Assembly (NCBI RefSeq): GCF_025995235.1 | Contig: NZ_BAPT01000007.1 | Coordinates: forward strand, 1-64,000 | Reading direction: 5' to 3' | From: Ameyamaea chiangmaiensis | Lineage (GTDB): Bacteria > Pseudomonadota > Alphaproteobacteria > Acetobacterales > Acetobacteraceae | DNA: 64,000 nt | Shown: one piece after another, positions 42,307-51,455 of the stretch | How the letters are laid out: each line of letters opens with the position of its first letter | Numbering within the stretch: position 1 is the stretch's first letter | Notes under the pieces: generated by a model | Seen by the model: only the letters and a program-made list of their open reading frames with translations | Told to the model about the DNA's origin: nothing | Databases searched by the model: none | Made by a program: the position numbers and the translations under genes

Positions 42307-43386
42307 TCAGGGAATATAACGCTCCGCCCGCAGACGTTCGAACAGGTCGAGAAACGACGTCAGGGTCGGGCGATAGCCGGTAAAGCCCAGCGCCCGGCTT
42401 TTGCTCATGTCGGTCACGCATTCGATCGGGCGCCCGAGGTCGGCATCCGTGTGCCAGGCGGACGCCAGCCGGTCGAGCACGCCTTCGCGCAACCCGTGCG
42501 CCCGCGCCATCGCCGCCCAGGTGTCCGCCTGTCCGGCCAGCGTCTGTTCCAGAGAGGTCGGACCACCCGGATAGGGCGCCGCCTCCAGACCAAACCATCC
42601 GGCGAGTTGTGGCCACAGCCAGTTCCAGCGGAAGACATCGCCGTTGACGATATTGAACGCTTCGTTGGCGCCGGCCGGATTGGTCGCGGCCCACAGGATC
42701 TGACTGGCCAACTGACCGGCATCGGTCACATCCGTCAGGCTGTTCCACTGTGTCGGAGACCCCGGAAAGACGAACGGCAACCCCGTCTCGCGGCACAGAC
42801 TCGCATAGACCGCAAGCGTCGTGCCCATGTTCATCACATTGCCGACCGCATGCCCGATAATGGTGTGCGGGCGATGGACGCTCCACGAAAACCCGTGCCG
42901 TTCGGCGGCCTCGAACAGGACATCTTCCTGATCGTAATAGAAGTTTTCCACCGCCAGACGCGGCATGCTTTCACGAAAGGGCGTCACGGGTGGCTGCCCT
43001 GTCGCATAGGCCTCGAACGGGCCGAGATAGTGCTTTAACCCCGTTACCAGACTGCCATGCACCAGCGCCTCGGGCCGGGGCAACGCTTCGAGGACATTGC
43101 GCAGCATGGCGCTGTTCGCCACGCGATTCTCGCGCTCGGTCGCGCGACGCGTCCACGTGGCGAAGAACACGTGGGTCGGCACGACATCGCTCAGGGCCGC
43201 GCGCAAGGCGACGGGATCAAGCGTATCGGCCGCGATGGGCCGGACGGTCGGGGGGAGGCTTTCCACTCGACGGGCCAGTCCATGGACGGTCCATCCTTCG
43301 GCCACGAGCCGATTGGCCAGGTTCTGGCCTACGATGCCCGTGGCACCGACGATGAGGGCTTTATGAGACACGGGATTCTCCTGCAT
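42307..43386 (-). CDS. PRISE-like SDR oxidoreductase
   Basis: An extended short-chain dehydrogenase of 359 residues with nucleotide motif G-A-T-G-I-V-G-Q-N near the N terminus. N-F-Y-Y-D-Q-E-D and the earlier L-K-H-Y-L-G-P-F segment are typical of the progesterone 5-beta-reductase/iridoid synthase-like (PRISE) family, whose members reduce enones with NADPH. Expected role: reduction of activated C=C bonds in small electrophiles; the natural substrate is unknown. The start ATG 43386 is used; the open frame continues 19 codons toward the regulator. It is divergent from an HxlR gene, a common arrangement for electrophile-responsive reductases. Confidence 0.82.
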   Translation of the reverse strand: MQENPVSHKALIVGATGIVGQNLANRLVAEGWTVHGLARRVESLPPTVRPIAADTLDPVALRAALSDVVPTHVFFATWTRRATERENRVANSAMLRNVLEALPRPEALVHGSLVTGLKHYLGPFEAYATGQPPVTPFRESMPRLAVENFYYDQEDVLFEAAERHGFSWSVHRPHTIIGHAVGNVMNMGTTLAVYASLCRETGLPFVFPGSPTQWNSLTDVTDAGQLASQILWAATNPAGANEAFNIVNGDVFRWNWLWPQLAGWFGLEAAPYPGGPTSLEQTLAGQADTWAAMARAHGLREGVLDRLASAWHTDADLGRPIECVTDMSKSRALGFTGYRPTLTSFLDLFERLRAERYIP

Positions 43387-43424
43387 GTGCGATGTTCCGC
43401 GTTCACACGCTGATGAAGATGGAT

Positions 43425-43449
43425 ACAAAGAGCAATCCGGCACCTTTGT
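43425..43449. promoter_or_regulatory. inverted repeat in the PRISE-HxlR divergent region
   Basis: ACAAAG (43425-43430) and CTTTGT (43444-43449) spaced by 13 bases, in the 98-bp gap between the two divergent starts. Spacing of about one and a half to two helical turns suits a dimeric winged-helix regulator, here probably the neighbouring HxlR protein. Confidence 0.35.
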
Positions 43450-43484
43450 GTGCCCTGGTCACCACAATGTTCCCACGAGGGCCC

Positions 43485-43853
43485 ATGACGCTGCCTCCGC
43501 TACCCAGCCACTATCGCGTCGCCCCGTTCGCCGAAGACTGTGCGCCACGGCGTCTGCTGCGCCTGTTCTCGGGGAAATGGACCACCATGATCCTGCACAC
43601 GCTCCATCTGTCCGGCGGAGGATCGCGACCGGGCGAACTTCAGCGCACTATACCGGGCCTGTCGAAAAAGATGATGATCCAGACATTGCGGGACCTGGAA
43701 CGCAAAGGTCTGGTCGAACGCGTCGTGATGCAGGTCATGCCACCGGTCGTGGACTATCGGCTGAGCGAGTCGGGGCGGAGGTTGATCGAACCTCTGGAGA
43801 TGCTCTACCGATGGGGCGCGGCCCACGCGGCGTTCCTCGATACGCTCGACTGA
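43485..43853 (+). CDS. HxlR-family winged-helix transcriptional regulator
   Basis: A DNA-binding protein of 122 residues from this start. The HxlR core is clear: L-F-S-G-K-W-T-T-M-I-L, R-P-G-E-L-Q-R, G-L-S-K-K-M-M-I-Q-T-L-R-D-L-E-R-K-G-L-V, and the wing V-D-Y-R-L-S-E-S-G. HxlR members usually sense electrophiles or quinones through a Cys near the N terminus; one Cys (D-C-A-P-R) is present before the first helix. The start is uncertain: the frame opens at 43392 and several ATGs occur. 43485 leaves a sensible promoter gap and has GAGGG upstream, though closely spaced. Confidence 0.85.
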   Translation: MTLPPLPSHYRVAPFAEDCAPRRLLRLFSGKWTTMILHTLHLSGGGSRPGELQRTIPGLSKKMMIQTLRDLERKGLVERVVMQVMPPVVDYRLSESGRRLIEPLEMLYRWGAAHAAFLDTLD

Positions 43854-43869
43854 CGGCCCGAGCCGGCGC

Positions 43870-44880
43870 CTATCGGGCGTTCCCCGCAGGCATGCCCCGC
43901 CCGAACACGAACCAGAGCCGAAACACCAGATTCTCCAGCCGCCCCTGCCGGCGCAGTTCCGGATGATGACGCAACAGTGCGATCCGCGCCCGGGCGCGTC
44001 CCGCCAGAGCGTCGCGCACATCACCGACCAGCACACGGGCCTCGGGTGCAAGCGGAATCCCCGGGGCACCGAGGGCCGCGATGTTGGTCGCGAAGAGGTG
44101 GAGAAAAAGGGCCGGTCCCCGTCGCGCCGCGCGCCATGCCCGCCGGGGGACTGACGCCGCCGCCCCGACGCTGTTGGCGCCGTGTTGCCGGTATGACAGG
44201 ACCGGCTGTTCATCGAAGATGATCCGCCCTCCGGCGCCGCTGACCAGCAGGTACGCCCACCAGTCGTGCAGCGTCCCGTCGGGCGGCGCATGCGCGGCCA
44301 GCAGACGGCGGGCAGCCGTATTGAGCACGATCGTGCACCCGGTCGCGATGTTCTGCGTCAGTGCGCCGGGGAAATCGGGCGACCGTGCGAGGGGCGGCGA
44401 GAGGCCGATCGGCACCAGCGCCCGGTCGGCCAGTTGCTGACGCGCGCAATAGAGCACGGGGCCGGCCTCGTCGGCATTCCGCGCCAGCGCACGTTCGAGC
44501 TTGTCCGCGAACCACACGTCATCCTGATCGGCGAAGGCCACGAACGATCCGTCTGGCGCGCGCGTCAGCAAGGCATGAAAGGACGCTGCGGGGCCAAGAT
44601 TGCCGAGGTCGTCGTCGATCTCCACACAGCGACCCGCACCGCGATGGGTCTCGAAGGAGCGCATGATCGCGACCGTCGCATCCGACGATCCGTCGTCGCG
44701 CCAGTATAGCGTCCAGTCCGCGTGCGTCTGGGCAAGAAAGGAGTCGAGCTGGGCGTTCAGAAACGCCTCGCCGTTATAGAGCGACAGCAGGATCGCCACG
44801 TGACCACGGCTGGCGCGGTCGGCCGTCACATCCGTGCCGCCGACCATCCGTGGTTGCCATGTATGAGGACGCGTAGCCAT
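43870..44880 (-). CDS. GT2 glycosyltransferase (rhamnosyltransferase-like)
   Basis: A family 2 glycosyltransferase of 336 residues. Visible motifs are I-L-L-S-L-Y-N-G-E-A-F-L near the start, R-D-D-G-S-S-D for nucleotide binding, and F-A-D-Q-D-D-V-W as the metal-binding DxD region, with L-S-Y-R-Q-H-G-x-N later; F-A-D-Q-D-D-V-W is common in rhamnosyltransferases. It is the last gene of the rfbBACD operon, 16 bp after rfbD, which supports dTDP-rhamnose as donor. Start at ATG 44880. Confidence 0.87.
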   Translation of the reverse strand: MATRPHTWQPRMVGGTDVTADRASRGHVAILLSLYNGEAFLNAQLDSFLAQTHADWTLYWRDDGSSDATVAIMRSFETHRGAGRCVEIDDDLGNLGPAASFHALLTRAPDGSFVAFADQDDVWFADKLERALARNADEAGPVLYCARQQLADRALVPIGLSPPLARSPDFPGALTQNIATGCTIVLNTAARRLLAAHAPPDGTLHDWWAYLLVSGAGGRIIFDEQPVLSYRQHGANSVGAAASVPRRAWRAARRGPALFLHLFATNIAALGAPGIPLAPEARVLVGDVRDALAGRARARIALLRHHPELRRQGRLENLVFRLWFVFGRGMPAGNAR

Positions 44881-44896
44881 GCGCCCTGATAGCCGT

Positions 44897-45802
44897 TCAG
44901 ACCGCCGGTCGTGAAAAAAGCGTTTTCACCGTCGCACGCACGCTGTCGCGCCAGTGCGGCATCGCAACGCCGAACACGTCCGTCAGCTTCGTGTTGTCCA
45001 AGCGCGAATCCTGCGGGCGCTTGGCTGGCGTCGGCCAGTCGTCGGTGCGGATCGCCAGAATCTCGGGCTTGGCCTGGCCGTGATCGGCGGCATCGTCCAG
45101 AGCCGCGACCGCCAGACCATGCCAGGTCGTCTCCCCGGTGCCCACGGCGTGATACAGACCCGCGTAGCCGGGCTTCCACCCGTCCTGTTCGATAACCGCG
45201 ATGATCGAGAGGATGGCGTCGGCCAGATCGTCCGCGCTGGTCGGGTTGCCGGACTGGTCGCTCACGACCTTCAGGGTGGGATTTTTCGCGCCGGCGTTGA
45301 TCATCGTGCGCACGAAATTCTTGCCATGCGCCGAATAGACCCACGCCGTACGCAGGATCACCGCTTTGGGATGCGCCGCGAGGACGGCCTGCTCGCCCTC
45401 GGCCTTGGTGCGGCCATAGACGGTTGCGGGCGACACCGGGTCGGTCTCCAGGTAGGGCGCGCCCTTGTCACCACCGAAAACATAATCGGTGGAGACATGG
45501 ATGAACGGAATATCGAGGGCCGCGCAGACCCGCGCGATCTCGGCCGGTCCATCGCGATTGGCACGCTCCGCACCTGCCACTTCAGTTTCCGCCAGATCGA
45601 CGGCCGTCCATGCGGCGGCGTTGACCACGACGTCCGGGCGCACGCGCTCAATGGTCGCGGCAATCGTCTCGGGCTTGTCGAAGTCGAACTCCGGCCGTCC
45701 GACGCGCACGATGCGCGGACCGCCGCGGTTGACCAGAGACGTGGCCAGTTGCCCCGCCCCACCGGTCACGAGAATCGGCCCGCCGGCCTTGAGCGCCACC
45801 AT
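44897..45802 (-). CDS. rfbD: dTDP-4-dehydrorhamnose reductase
   Basis: The last step to dTDP-L-rhamnose. An extended SDR of 301 residues with V-T-G-G-A-G-Q-L near the N terminus, N-A-A-A-W-T-A-V-D, S-T-D-Y-V-F-G-G and the catalytic Y-G-R-T-K. The ATG 45802 shares one base with the rfbC stop (TGATG); a few codons upstream are open but unlikely. Part of the operon rfbB-A-C-D-GT2. Confidence 0.94.
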   Translation of the reverse strand: MVALKAGGPILVTGGAGQLATSLVNRGGPRIVRVGRPEFDFDKPETIAATIERVRPDVVVNAAAWTAVDLAETEVAGAERANRDGPAEIARVCAALDIPFIHVSTDYVFGGDKGAPYLETDPVSPATVYGRTKAEGEQAVLAAHPKAVILRTAWVYSAHGKNFVRTMINAGAKNPTLKVVSDQSGNPTSADDLADAILSIIAVIEQDGWKPGYAGLYHAVGTGETTWHGLAVAALDDAADHGQAKPEILAIRTDDWPTPAKRPQDSRLDNTKLTDVFGVAMPHWRDSVRATVKTLFSRPAV

Positions 45803-46359
45803 CAGAGGTGAAACCAACCGTGGGCAGCGGCGAACTCAGGCGCCTCCTGGTCCTTCTCGGACAGGATGGCCTCCTCGGGCGCGATCGGCCACGTGATGGC
45901 CAGCGTCGGGTCGTTCCAGATCACCGCGCGCTCGCACGCCTTGGCATACAGGTCGGTGCATTTGTATTGCACCTCCGCATTCTCGGTCAGCGTACAGAAA
46001 CCATGCAGGAAGCCCGGGGGTACCCAGAGCTGCGACCAGTTCTCTTCGGACAGTTCGGCGGCCACCCATTTGCCGTAGGTCGTAGACCCGACGCGCGCAT
46101 CGACCGCCACGTCCCAGATCGCGCCGCGCGTGCACCGCACCAGCTTGCCCTGCGGATGCGGGGCTAGCTGACAGTGCAGGCCGCGAATCACGCCCTTCTG
46201 GCGCGACAGGCTCTGGTTGTCCTGCACGAACGCCTGCTCGATCCCGGCGTCGGCCATGCGTGTCGCGTTGTAGGTTTCCGAGAAGAAACCCCGGTTGTCG
46301 CCGAAGCGCGGCGGGGTCACCAGGATCACGTCGGGGATCTCGAGGCGCTCGACCTTCAT
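45802..46359 (-). CDS. rfbC: dTDP-4-dehydrorhamnose 3,5-epimerase
   Basis: A cupin-fold epimerase of 185 residues that double-epimerises dTDP-4-dehydro-6-deoxyglucose. It has the family motifs F-G-D-N-R-G-F-F-S-E-T, Q-D-N-Q-S-L-S, the catalytic His in R-G-L-H-C-Q and V-P-P-G-F-L-H-G-F. It overlaps rfbD by one base and lies 40 bp after rfbA. Confidence 0.95.
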   Translation of the reverse strand: MKVERLEIPDVILVTPPRFGDNRGFFSETYNATRMADAGIEQAFVQDNQSLSRQKGVIRGLHCQLAPHPQGKLVRCTRGAIWDVAVDARVGSTTYGKWVAAELSEENWSQLWVPPGFLHGFCTLTENAEVQYKCTDLYAKACERAVIWNDPTLAITWPIAPEEAILSEKDQEAPEFAAAHGWFHL

Positions 46360-46399
46360 GGCATGTCTCCGTCTTGTGGTCGTGAGTCTTGCGGTCGGT

Positions 46400-47320
46400 T
46401 CAGGCGCTGACGGCGTGATCGGCCAGTTCGCGCAGGAGGCGGCCCAGCTCGGTCTTTTTCACCCGCTCGGCCAATTTGCGCAGCTGATCGACGTTGATGA
46501 AGCCCATGCGGAACGCGACCTCCTCCGGAGAGCCCACCAGCATGCCCTGCCGGGACTGGATCGTCTGCACGAAGGTGCCGGCCTGCATCAGGCTGTCGGG
46601 CATGCCCGCGTCGAGCCAGGCGCAGCCACGGCCCAGACGGTCGACATGCAGGGTGCCCTCTTCGAGGTACATCTGGTTGAGGTCGGTAATCTCAAGCTCG
46701 CCGCGCGGGGACGGCTTGACCTTCTTGGCCAGCTCACCCACACGGCTGTCGTAGAAATACAGCCCCGTGACAGCCCAGTTCGACGTTGGGTGCTCCGGTT
46801 TTTCAACGATCTCGAGTGCGCGTCCGGATTCGTCGAACGACACGACGCCGTAGCGATCGGGATCGCGCACCTGATAGGCGAACACCGTGGCGCCCTGCGG
46901 GCGGTTCGATGCCGCGCGCAGCATGACGCCGAGATGATCGGCAAAGATCAGGTTGTCGCCCAGCGCCAGCGCACAGGCGCACCCATCCAGCCAGTCACCG
47001 GCGATCAGGAACGCCTGGGCGATGCCATCGGGCGATTCCTGGACGCGATATTCGAAATTCACGCCGAACTGCGACCCGTCGCCCAGAAGGCGCTTGAATT
47101 GCGGCAGGTCGGCCGGGGTGGAGATGATCATGATATCGCGGATGCCCGCAAGCATCAGCGTCGACAGCGGGTAATAGACCATCGGCTTGTCGTAGACAGG
47201 CAGCAGCTGCTTGCTGGCGGCCAGCGTCATGGGGTGCAGGCGTGTGCCCGACCCACCGGCCAGCAGGATGCCCTTCATCGGCTTGGCGGCCATCGGCGGG
47301 CTGCTCATGGTCGTGGTCAT
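46400..47320 (-). CDS. rfbA: glucose-1-phosphate thymidylyltransferase
   Basis: Makes dTDP-glucose from glucose-1-phosphate and dTTP. The 306 residues have the nucleotidyltransferase signature G-G-S-G-T-R-L-x-P-M-T near residue 22, D-K-P-M-V-Y-Y-P-L and W-L-D-A-G-M-P-D-S-L. Start ATG 47320 overlaps the rfbB stop by 4 bp. A second Met (K-P-M-K-G-I-L-L-A-G-G) 14 codons in would give the more usual short N terminus and is a possible start. No 3' truncation. Confidence 0.94.
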   Translation of the reverse strand: MTTTMSSPPMAAKPMKGILLAGGSGTRLHPMTLAASKQLLPVYDKPMVYYPLSTLMLAGIRDIMIISTPADLPQFKRLLGDGSQFGVNFEYRVQESPDGIAQAFLIAGDWLDGCACALALGDNLIFADHLGVMLRAASNRPQGATVFAYQVRDPDRYGVVSFDESGRALEIVEKPEHPTSNWAVTGLYFYDSRVGELAKKVKPSPRGELEITDLNQMYLEEGTLHVDRLGRGCAWLDAGMPDSLMQAGTFVQTIQSRQGMLVGSPEEVAFRMGFINVDQLRKLAERVKKTELGRLLRELADHAVSA

Positions 47321-48372
47321 ACGGAAGTCCCCAGGCGTTGGCCGGTGTAGCGGCGCGCGCGGATCGCCTCCCACCACGGGCGGTTGTCGAGATACCACTG
47401 CACCGTGCGCCGGATGCCGGTCTCGAAATCATGTTTCGCCGTCCAGTCCAGCGCAGTCTCCGCGTGGGTGGCGTCGATCTCGTAACGGAAATCATGGCCG
47501 GGCCGGTCGCTGACATAGCGGATCAGCTGTTCGCGCGGGCCGGCCGCATCGGGGCTCAGTTCGTCCAGCACGCTGCAGATGGCCTTGACGACCTCCAGAT
47601 TCGTGCGCGGCTGGCGCGCGCCGATCGCATAGGTCTCGCCGGGATTGCCGACTTCGACCGCCTTGACCAGTGCTTCGGCGTGATCCTCGACGAACAGCCA
47701 GTCGCGAACGTTCTCGCCCTTCCCATAGACCGGCAGCTCCTTGCCCTCGATCGCGTTGATCGTGACCAGCGGGATCAGCTTTTCGGGAAAATGCCAGATG
47801 CCATAGTTGTTGGTTGTATTCGTCACGAACGTCGGCAGGCCATAGGTATGGTGCCAGGCGCGGACCAGATGGTCGGACGCGGCCTTGGACGCGGAATAGG
47901 GGCTGCGCGGGTCGTAGGGTGTGGTCTCGGTAAACGGCGGATCCCCGTGTTCGAGCGCGCCGAACACCTCGTCGGTCGAGATATGGTGGAAACGGAACGC
48001 ATCGCGCCGGTCGCCGGGCAGCGCGCTCCAGTATCGTCGCGCCGATTCCAGAAGCGTATAGGTACCGACCACGTTGGTCTGGATGAAGACACCCGGCCCG
48101 TCGATGGAGCGATCGACATGGCTTTCGGCCGCCAGGTGCATCACGGCGTCAGGCTGGTGTTGCTCGAAGATGCGGTCGATCTCGGCGCCGTTGACAATGT
48201 TGGCCTTGACGAAATGGTAGCGTTCGTTCCCGGCGACGGCGGCGACAGTCTCTTCGGAGGCCGCGTATGTCATGCAGTCGACATTGATGACCGTATGGTT
48301 GGTCGCGGTCATCAGGTGCCTGACCACGGCCGAGCCGATAAAGCCGCAGCCGCCCGTCACAAGTATGCGCAT
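47317..48372 (-). CDS. rfbB: dTDP-glucose 4,6-dehydratase
   Basis: The second step of dTDP-rhamnose synthesis, forming the 4-keto-6-deoxy sugar with bound NAD. The 351 residues have T-G-G-C-G-F-I-G-S near the N terminus, H-L-A-A-E-S-H-V-D-R-S, the S-T-D-E-V-F-G catalytic segment and Y-S-A-S-K. The start ATG 48372 has AGGA upstream; the open frame extends 76 codons into the divergent intergenic region and is not supported. First gene of the rhamnose operon. Confidence 0.95.
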   Translation of the reverse strand: MRILVTGGCGFIGSAVVRHLMTATNHTVINVDCMTYAASEETVAAVAGNERYHFVKANIVNGAEIDRIFEQHQPDAVMHLAAESHVDRSIDGPGVFIQTNVVGTYTLLESARRYWSALPGDRRDAFRFHHISTDEVFGALEHGDPPFTETTPYDPRSPYSASKAASDHLVRAWHHTYGLPTFVTNTTNNYGIWHFPEKLIPLVTINAIEGKELPVYGKGENVRDWLFVEDHAEALVKAVEVGNPGETYAIGARQPRTNLEVVKAICSVLDELSPDAAGPREQLIRYVSDRPGHDFRYEIDATHAETALDWTAKHDFETGIRRTVQWYLDNRPWWEAIRARRYTGQRLGTSV

Positions 48373-48542
48373 CGCCGATCCTGTTTCCATTTGCCGCTCA
48401 ACGAAGCGCAGCACCGAAAAAAGAATTGCAGACCTCCGACCGCAAGACAACTGATGAATCCGTCTCGGCGGGTCGAAATACCTCGGCGGTGGTTCACTGA
48501 TAGTTAAGTATTTTTTAGAGACAGACATCGCGCGCGGCGGTG

Positions 48543-48555
48543 TTTCACAGTGAAA
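48543..48555. promoter_or_regulatory. 13-bp palindrome overlapping the ribosome binding site of the PLP-enzyme-like gene
   Basis: TTTCAC (48543-48548), one base, GTGAAA (48550-48555). The second arm runs into the AAAGGA Shine-Dalgarno of the ATG at 48566. It lies in an AT-rich divergent region with rfbB. It could be a repressor site or an RNA hairpin that hides the ribosome binding site. Confidence 0.4.
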
Positions 48556-48565
48556 GGATATCGGA

Positions 48566-50603
48566 ATGCTGGACCGGGCCCAGGCCGACACTCTCGACAC
48601 GCTGCTTCAGCGACCCGACCTCGGCGTCGTGGCCGATGCGCGCGCCATCCGCTTCGACCCCGCCCTGCCATGGCCGTTTCAGGTCGAGGCCGCTGGCACG
48701 GTGATTCTGGGACCACAGGCCGGCGCACCGGGCGGCGCGGTGTTCCTGCGCCAAGCCCTCGAGCTCGCGTGGCTGCGCGAGGCGGCGCCGGACCTCGACC
48801 CGGCCGCCGCCATCCTGTTCGCCGCCCGGTGCGCCGCCCTGTTCCATGCCCTGGACATACCTGAACATCGGGCCGCGCCGCCCGAGTGGCTGCCTGTGAT
48901 GGGGCACGACGCGCCGCCGCCGCGCGCCGCGTTGCCCACCCTGGTCGAGGCACTTGCATACGGCGTGGCGGGGGGGGGTTGGACGCTGGGACGTCGCACG
49001 CACGCACGCGATCCTCGCGGACGCATGGCCGTGGCTTGGCCCGGCGGAAGCGGTGATGGCCAAGGGGGGCGATTCGCGCCTTGCCGTCGATCCGGCGACG
49101 GGGCTCAACCACTATGGCTGTTCGCATCGACCCCGGCCCTGGGCGATCACCTTTGCGTCGTCGACCGCATCCTCGATTTCCGAACGCGGCTATGCCGGCG
49201 CGGAGGCCGCGCGACGCCGCCTGATCCTGTGCGCCCTGCGCGACGGCTGGCACCCGGGGGCCATGGCGCTGACCGACGACGTGCGCGCCCGGATCGGCCG
49301 CCACTTCGGTGTCGACGCCGCGCATGTGGTTCTGGCCCCGTCAGGCACCGATTGCGAGCTTGTAGCGCTGGCGCTCGCCCGGCGGCACGGACGTCCGGTG
49401 ACCAACGTCCTCATCGCGGCGGAGGAGACCGGCAGCGGCGTGCCGCTTGCAGCCGCGGGGCGGCATTTTTCCAACGAGACCGCACGCGGCGCACCGGTGG
49501 GACGGGGGCGGTTGCTGGACGGTATCGACACGGCCGCGGACGTCTACAGCGTGCCGATCCGCACCGACGCCGGGTGCGAGCGTGACCCGGCGGCCATCGA
49601 CGCCGAGTGTATGGCCATCGTCCGGGCGCAGCAGGCGGCCGCACGGCACGTCCTGATCCACCGACTCGACCTGTCCAAGACCGGGCTTCTGGCCCCGGGC
49701 CTCGCGTGTTTGAAGGCTCTGGGTGGAACATCCGACGTGGTCGTCGACGCCTGTCAGGCGCGGATCGATCCGGAACGTGTGCGCGATTACCTCGACCGTG
49801 GCTGGATGGTCATGGTCACGGGCTCGAAATTCTATACCGGCCCCCCGTTCGCGGGCGCGCTGCTGCTGCCTCCGGCACTCGCGGCGGCCCTCAGGACTGG
49901 TCCGATGCCTCCGGGCCTTGGCGCCTACGTGGCGCCCGGCGACTGGCCGGGCCGGGGGTTTCCGCCCGATGGGCCGGCGAACGTGGGACTGGCCCTGCGC
50001 TGGGCCGCGGCCTGCGCGGAAATGGACGCTCTGACCGCGTTGCCACGCGCCACGGTGCGCGACCGGATCGACGGCTTCATCGGCGCCATGCGTTCGTCGA
50101 TCGCGACGCGGCCTTCATTTCGCCTCCTGCCGACTTCGGCCCCCGATCGGCCATGGTTGCCGGACGCCTGGGACGACCGGCAGACAATCGTCTCCTTTCT
50201 GGTCGGGCACGGCACGGAGGATGGCTGGCGGCCGCTCGATCTCGCCGCCGCCCGGTCGGTCTATCGCTGGCTGAACGCCGATCTCGCACCCGTGTTACGC
50301 CAGCACGGCATCGCCGCGTCACCGGCCATCGCGTCGCGCCTGTGCCACATCGGGCAACCTGTCCCGGTGCCTGCGGCCGGCGCGCAGGGCGGGATCGCCG
50401 GGGCATTACGCATGTCGGCAGGCGCGCGTCTGGTCTCGGGCGAACCGTCGCACGCCGGTCTGGCGCCACAGACGCGACTGGCGCGGGAACATGCCGACGC
50501 GCGGCTGGTTCTGGACAAGATCGACCTGATCCTGACGGCCTGGGACGTCTTGCAGGCCGCCGACCCGGCGCCGGGCTTCATGCCTGCGGACCGAACCTGC
50601 TAG
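48566..50603 (+). pseudogene. PLP-dependent (class V aminotransferase-like) large protein, frameshifted at a G9 run
   Basis: Two overlapping open frames form one gene of about 678 residues if one base is removed in the run of nine G at 48970-48978. The 5' frame (48566 to the run) encodes a helical N-terminal domain of about 135 residues. The 3' frame, to 50603, encodes a fold-type I PLP domain: V-V-V-D-A-C-Q (Asp codon at 49746, pyridine-N partner) and V-T-G-S-K-F-Y-T-G-P-P-F-A-G-A-L-L (Lys codon at 49827, likely Schiff base). I recognise only the class V-like fold; substrate and family are unknown. As given, translation from ATG 48566 ends in the wrong frame before the PLP domain. A base-calling error, a phase-variable tract or true decay are all possible. 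Strong coding character on both sides argues against old decay. Good AAAGGA Shine-Dalgarno. Confidence 0.72.
48970..48978. repeat. homopolymeric G tract (G9) at the frameshift point
   Basis: Nine consecutive G preceded by C and followed by TT. With eight G the two frames of the PLP-enzyme-like gene would join as one. Such tracts are prone both to slippage in replication and to sequencing error. Confidence 0.9.
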
Positions 50604-50670
50604 GACACCTCTGACACGCGCTTGCTTGCGACCCAACCCACGCCCGGCGCCTCTGTCGCCGGTGCGGCAC

Positions 50671-51348
50671 ATGGACGGATTCATGGCCCAGAACCACGGA
50701 CATTTCCTCGACGCACCGCAGCTTCCCGCCGGGACGACCCGGTTCTGGCTGATCCGTCACGCACTGGTGGAGGAAAACGCCCGCCTGCGTGTCTACGGCA
50801 CCGAAGATGTCCCGCTGTGTCCCGAAAGCCTTGTGGCGCAGCGTCCGATGTACGAAGCGCTGGCCAGACGGCTGCCGCAGGCGGCCCCGTGGTTCGTCTC
50901 CCCCCTGTCCCGTACCGCGCAGACCGCGCGCGCGATCCAGCAGGCCGGGTACGGCGCCCGCGACTGGACGGTCGAACCCGGTATCATGGAGCAGGCCCTC
51001 GGCGCGTGGCAGGGGCTGGAACATGCCGAACTGCCGCATCGCCTGACGCTGCCGGCCCATGTCTTCTGGTCGACATCGGCCAGCGAACGGCCGCCGGGGG
51101 GTGAAAGCATGCTCGACGTCTGCGCCCGTGTCGGCGAGGCGCTCGACCGACTGGCCGATGCGCATGACGGACAGGACATGGTGGTCGTCAGCCATGGGGG
51201 CGCCATTCGGGCGGCGCTGGCGCACGCCCTGCGCATTCATGCCGAAACCGCCCTGCATTTCTCGATCCAGAACCTGTCGCTGACCATCCTGGAACGCCTG
51301 CCGGAAGCCTGGCGTGTGGTGACCGTGAACGAGTTGCCGGGGATGTGA
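50671..51348 (+). CDS. histidine phosphatase (phosphoglycerate mutase-like) family protein
   Basis: A soluble phosphatase-like protein of 225 residues. The catalytic pieces are present but the first is L-I-R-H-A instead of the usual R-H-G; others are S-P-L-S-R-T-A-Q-T-A (second Arg), the E in I-M-E-Q-A-L-G-A-W-Q-G, and V-S-H-G-G-A (second His). Substrate unknown: the family includes sugar phosphatases, alpha-ribazole phosphatase and broad-specificity enzymes. It starts 67 bp after the PLP-enzyme-like gene; ATG 50671 or 50683 are both possible starts. Linkage suggests it may act in the same unknown pathway. Confidence 0.86.
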   Translation: MDGFMAQNHGHFLDAPQLPAGTTRFWLIRHALVEENARLRVYGTEDVPLCPESLVAQRPMYEALARRLPQAAPWFVSPLSRTAQTARAIQQAGYGARDWTVEPGIMEQALGAWQGLEHAELPHRLTLPAHVFWSTSASERPPGGESMLDVCARVGEALDRLADAHDGQDMVVVSHGGAIRAALAHALRIHAETALHFSIQNLSLTILERLPEAWRVVTVNELPGM

Positions 51349-51455
51349 CAACGCGCCCCGGTCCACAGACCGCCGGGGTCGCAGAGGCGGCGAGGGAACG
51401 CGCGGCCCGTTCCCCCGTTGAGCGATAACCGGCGCTTCGTTAGGGTGTGCGCCGC

